A stretch of DNA of 6,558 nucleotides from an uncultured Methanomicrobiales archaeon (GTDB lineage Archaea > Thermoplasmatota > Thermoplasmata > Methanomassiliicoccales > Methanomethylophilaceae): contig CALAVG010000040.1 of assembly GCA_937892275.1 (NCBI GenBank), forward strand, positions 1 through 6,558, read 5' to 3'. A program made the position numbers and the translations under genes. The notes beneath the pieces were generated by a model that saw nothing but the letters and a program-made list of their open reading frames with translations, was not told where the DNA came from and ran no database searches. This document shows, in pieces, positions 5,827 to 6,558 of the stretch; the first letter of the stretch is position 1, and each line of letters starts with the position of its first letter.

Positions 5827-6040
5827 GATTCCCACCCTCTCTCGTCAGTCTGTCGATGTATTCCTCGATCTTCCTCGGGCCGTTCGTTCTGATCCATGTG
5901 GTCATCCCGTCATTCTCGAAGGTCCCTCCCATCGCCTTGATGTATATGCGCTGGGTGTCCGTCAGGGCCAGCTTATAGGCGCTGCTATAGTCCCATCCTC
6001 CGTTCGGATGCGGTCCCATCACGATGACCGTGTGCATCAT
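5823..6040 (-). CDS. Unknown 72-residue protein, probable frameshift at its end
   Basis: The frame begins MMHTVIVMGPHPNGGW and contains DTQRIYIKAMGGTFENDG and a C-terminal helix (RKIEEYIDRLTREGG). I recognise no family; it looks like a small alpha/beta fold. ATG 6040 overlaps the preceding TGA as ATGA, with a GGTGG SD. At the other end the frame does not stop: it runs on to 5402 through the antiphase of the winged-helix gene, giving 212 residues. Adding one G to the GGG run near 5830 would end the protein in GGES with a TGA at 5823-5825 and restore the ATGA overlap seen elsewhere. A one-base sequence error or real frameshift is therefore likely. The end given is this reconstructed stop. Confidence 0.62.
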
Positions 6041-6246
6041 CCCACCATCTTGTATTCGGCGCGTCCGGAGTGCATGCCGATGATCTCTATCTTCGGGTCG
6101 CTCTTGCAGACGGATCTGACCTTCTGCGAGGTCACGCCATTGAATCCTCTTCTGTTCAGCTCGCGGATGATCCACTTGGCGGAACGGGGCATGTTGTCCG
6201 ACATGATCTCGTGTACCGCGTCCTCGAGTGCCCTGTCGCAAGTCAT
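6037..6246 (-). CDS. Small winged-helix-like protein
   Basis: The protein has 69 residues. PRSAKWIIRELNRRGFNGVTSQKVRSVCKSD (about residues 20-50; quoted in two helices, AKWIIRELNRRG and SQKVRSVCKS) reads as a helix-turn-helix, followed by two strands, KIEIIGM and GRAEYKMV, that could form the wing. This suggests DNA binding, but the family is not named. ATG 6246 overlaps the previous gene's TGA as ATGA, and GGGGTGAG lies just upstream. It is one of two small winged-helix candidates in this chain. Confidence 0.75.
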   Translation of the reverse strand: MTCDRALEDAVHEIMSDNMPRSAKWIIRELNRRGFNGVTSQKVRSVCKSDPKIEIIGMHSGRAEYKMVG

Positions 6247-6383
6247 TCCTTCTCACCCCATTCGACGAAGTATCCGCACGGACCTTCGGGGTCCACATCG
6301 AACCTGTCCTCCAGGACACACCCGACCTTTGATGTTATCAGGCTCTTCCCGTAATGGAAACAGTTCTGACAATCTGTATTCAT
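6243..6383 (-). CDS. Four-cysteine mini-protein A (46 residues, probable metal-binding)
   Basis: This gene is short but well supported: ATG 6383 follows GGAGG by seven bases, it overlaps the upstream gene as ATGA, and its TGA overlaps the next start as ATGA. The protein has Cys5-x2-Cys8-x13-Cys22-x13-Cys36-x2-Phe39, with FHY after Cys8. It is the smallest member of the four-member cysteine-pattern set here and is close to the minimal domain, since little sequence lies outside the cysteines apart from an acidic tail (EWGEKE). Zinc binding is inferred. Function unknown. Confidence 0.8.
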   Translation of the reverse strand: MNTDCQNCFHYGKSLITSKVGCVLEDRFDVDPEGPCGYFVEWGEKE

Positions 6384-6558
6384 TCCTCTTCCTCCTCGCA
6401 ACAATCGCCCGTCCATTCCTTGACGATCTTGGGTCTCTTCTTCGCAGTAGGGTCATTCAGATGCTTCGGGTCCACCTTCTTACGGTTGTAGAGGAACTTC
6501 GGACAACAGGTGCATCCGCATACCTCCTTCTTCTGCTGGCAGCCTTTCGCCCTGACGC
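6380..6558 (-). CDS. Cys-rich basic protein with poly-Glu tail, partial at right edge
   Basis: Only the last 58 residues are visible; the start lies beyond the window. A cysteine cluster (Gly-Cys then CGCTCC) is followed by a strongly basic stretch (NRKKVDPKHLND, AKKRPKIVKEW) and ends in DCCEEEEE. The stop TGA overlaps the next ATG as ATGA. The cysteine spacing does not match the four-cysteine set. The basic middle suggests nucleic-acid contact, and the cysteines suggest metal binding; both are inferred. I recognise no family. Confidence 0.7.
   Translation of the reverse strand, partial: VRAKGCQQKKEVCGCTCCPKFLYNRKKVDPKHLNDPTAKKRPKIVKEWTGDCCEEEEE

Noticed and set aside
6253..6456. Minus-strand Arg-rich frame of 67 codons at the right end
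   Set aside because: It is antiphase to the 46-residue cysteine protein and the Cys-rich edge gene, both of which have better starts, SD sites and ATGA overlaps.

Overview
The window looks like part of a head-tailed (Caudoviricetes-type) virus or provirus, with a short piece of unrelated bacterial DNA fused to its left end. From about 390 to 6558 every convincing gene lies on the minus strand. Codon choice there is fairly GC-rich and C-ending, and most neighbouring genes overlap as ATGA or follow strong Shine-Dalgarno (SD) sites. The only large non-coding gap (4255-4552) holds an archaeal-looking TATA box (CTTTTATAAG on the minus strand) at the right distance from the next gene. I therefore favour an archaeal host, perhaps a gut or rumen methanogen. 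The host call is an inference from one promoter and gene style; a bacterial host is not excluded.

Layout in the direction of transcription (right to left). Positions 6558-4553 carry a chain of very small early/accessory-type genes: a Cys-rich basic protein cut by the window edge, a 46-residue four-cysteine protein, a winged-helix-like protein, a 72-residue unknown whose end appears frameshifted, a second winged-helix protein, a zinc-ribbon-like protein, three more four-cysteine proteins, and an acidic unknown. Four of these proteins share one cysteine pattern, C-x2-C-(x11-22)-C-(x13-15)-C-x2-[F/Y], and look like a diverged paralogous set. After the promoter gap, positions 4254 to about 380 carry the packaging module: a ParB-domain DNA methyltransferase, a probable small terminase, the large terminase and the first ~278 residues of an SPP1 gp6-like portal protein.

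The portal gene stops abruptly near 368-386. The first ~385 bases encode, on the plus strand, an internal piece of bacterial alanyl-tRNA synthetase with T-ending codons. Both genes are cut at the same point, on a short near-palindrome shared by both. A chimeric assembly or amplification join is the simplest reading.

The packaging genes suggest DNA translocation by TerS/TerL into a capsid through the portal. The methyltransferase probably protects or marks viral DNA. Structure worth checking includes a G10 homopolymer just before the methyltransferase catalytic motif, a 16-bp perfect inverted repeat inside the same gene, phased GATTCGA repeats in the small terminase gene (candidate pac site), and a 13-nt palindrome abutting the TATA box (candidate operator).
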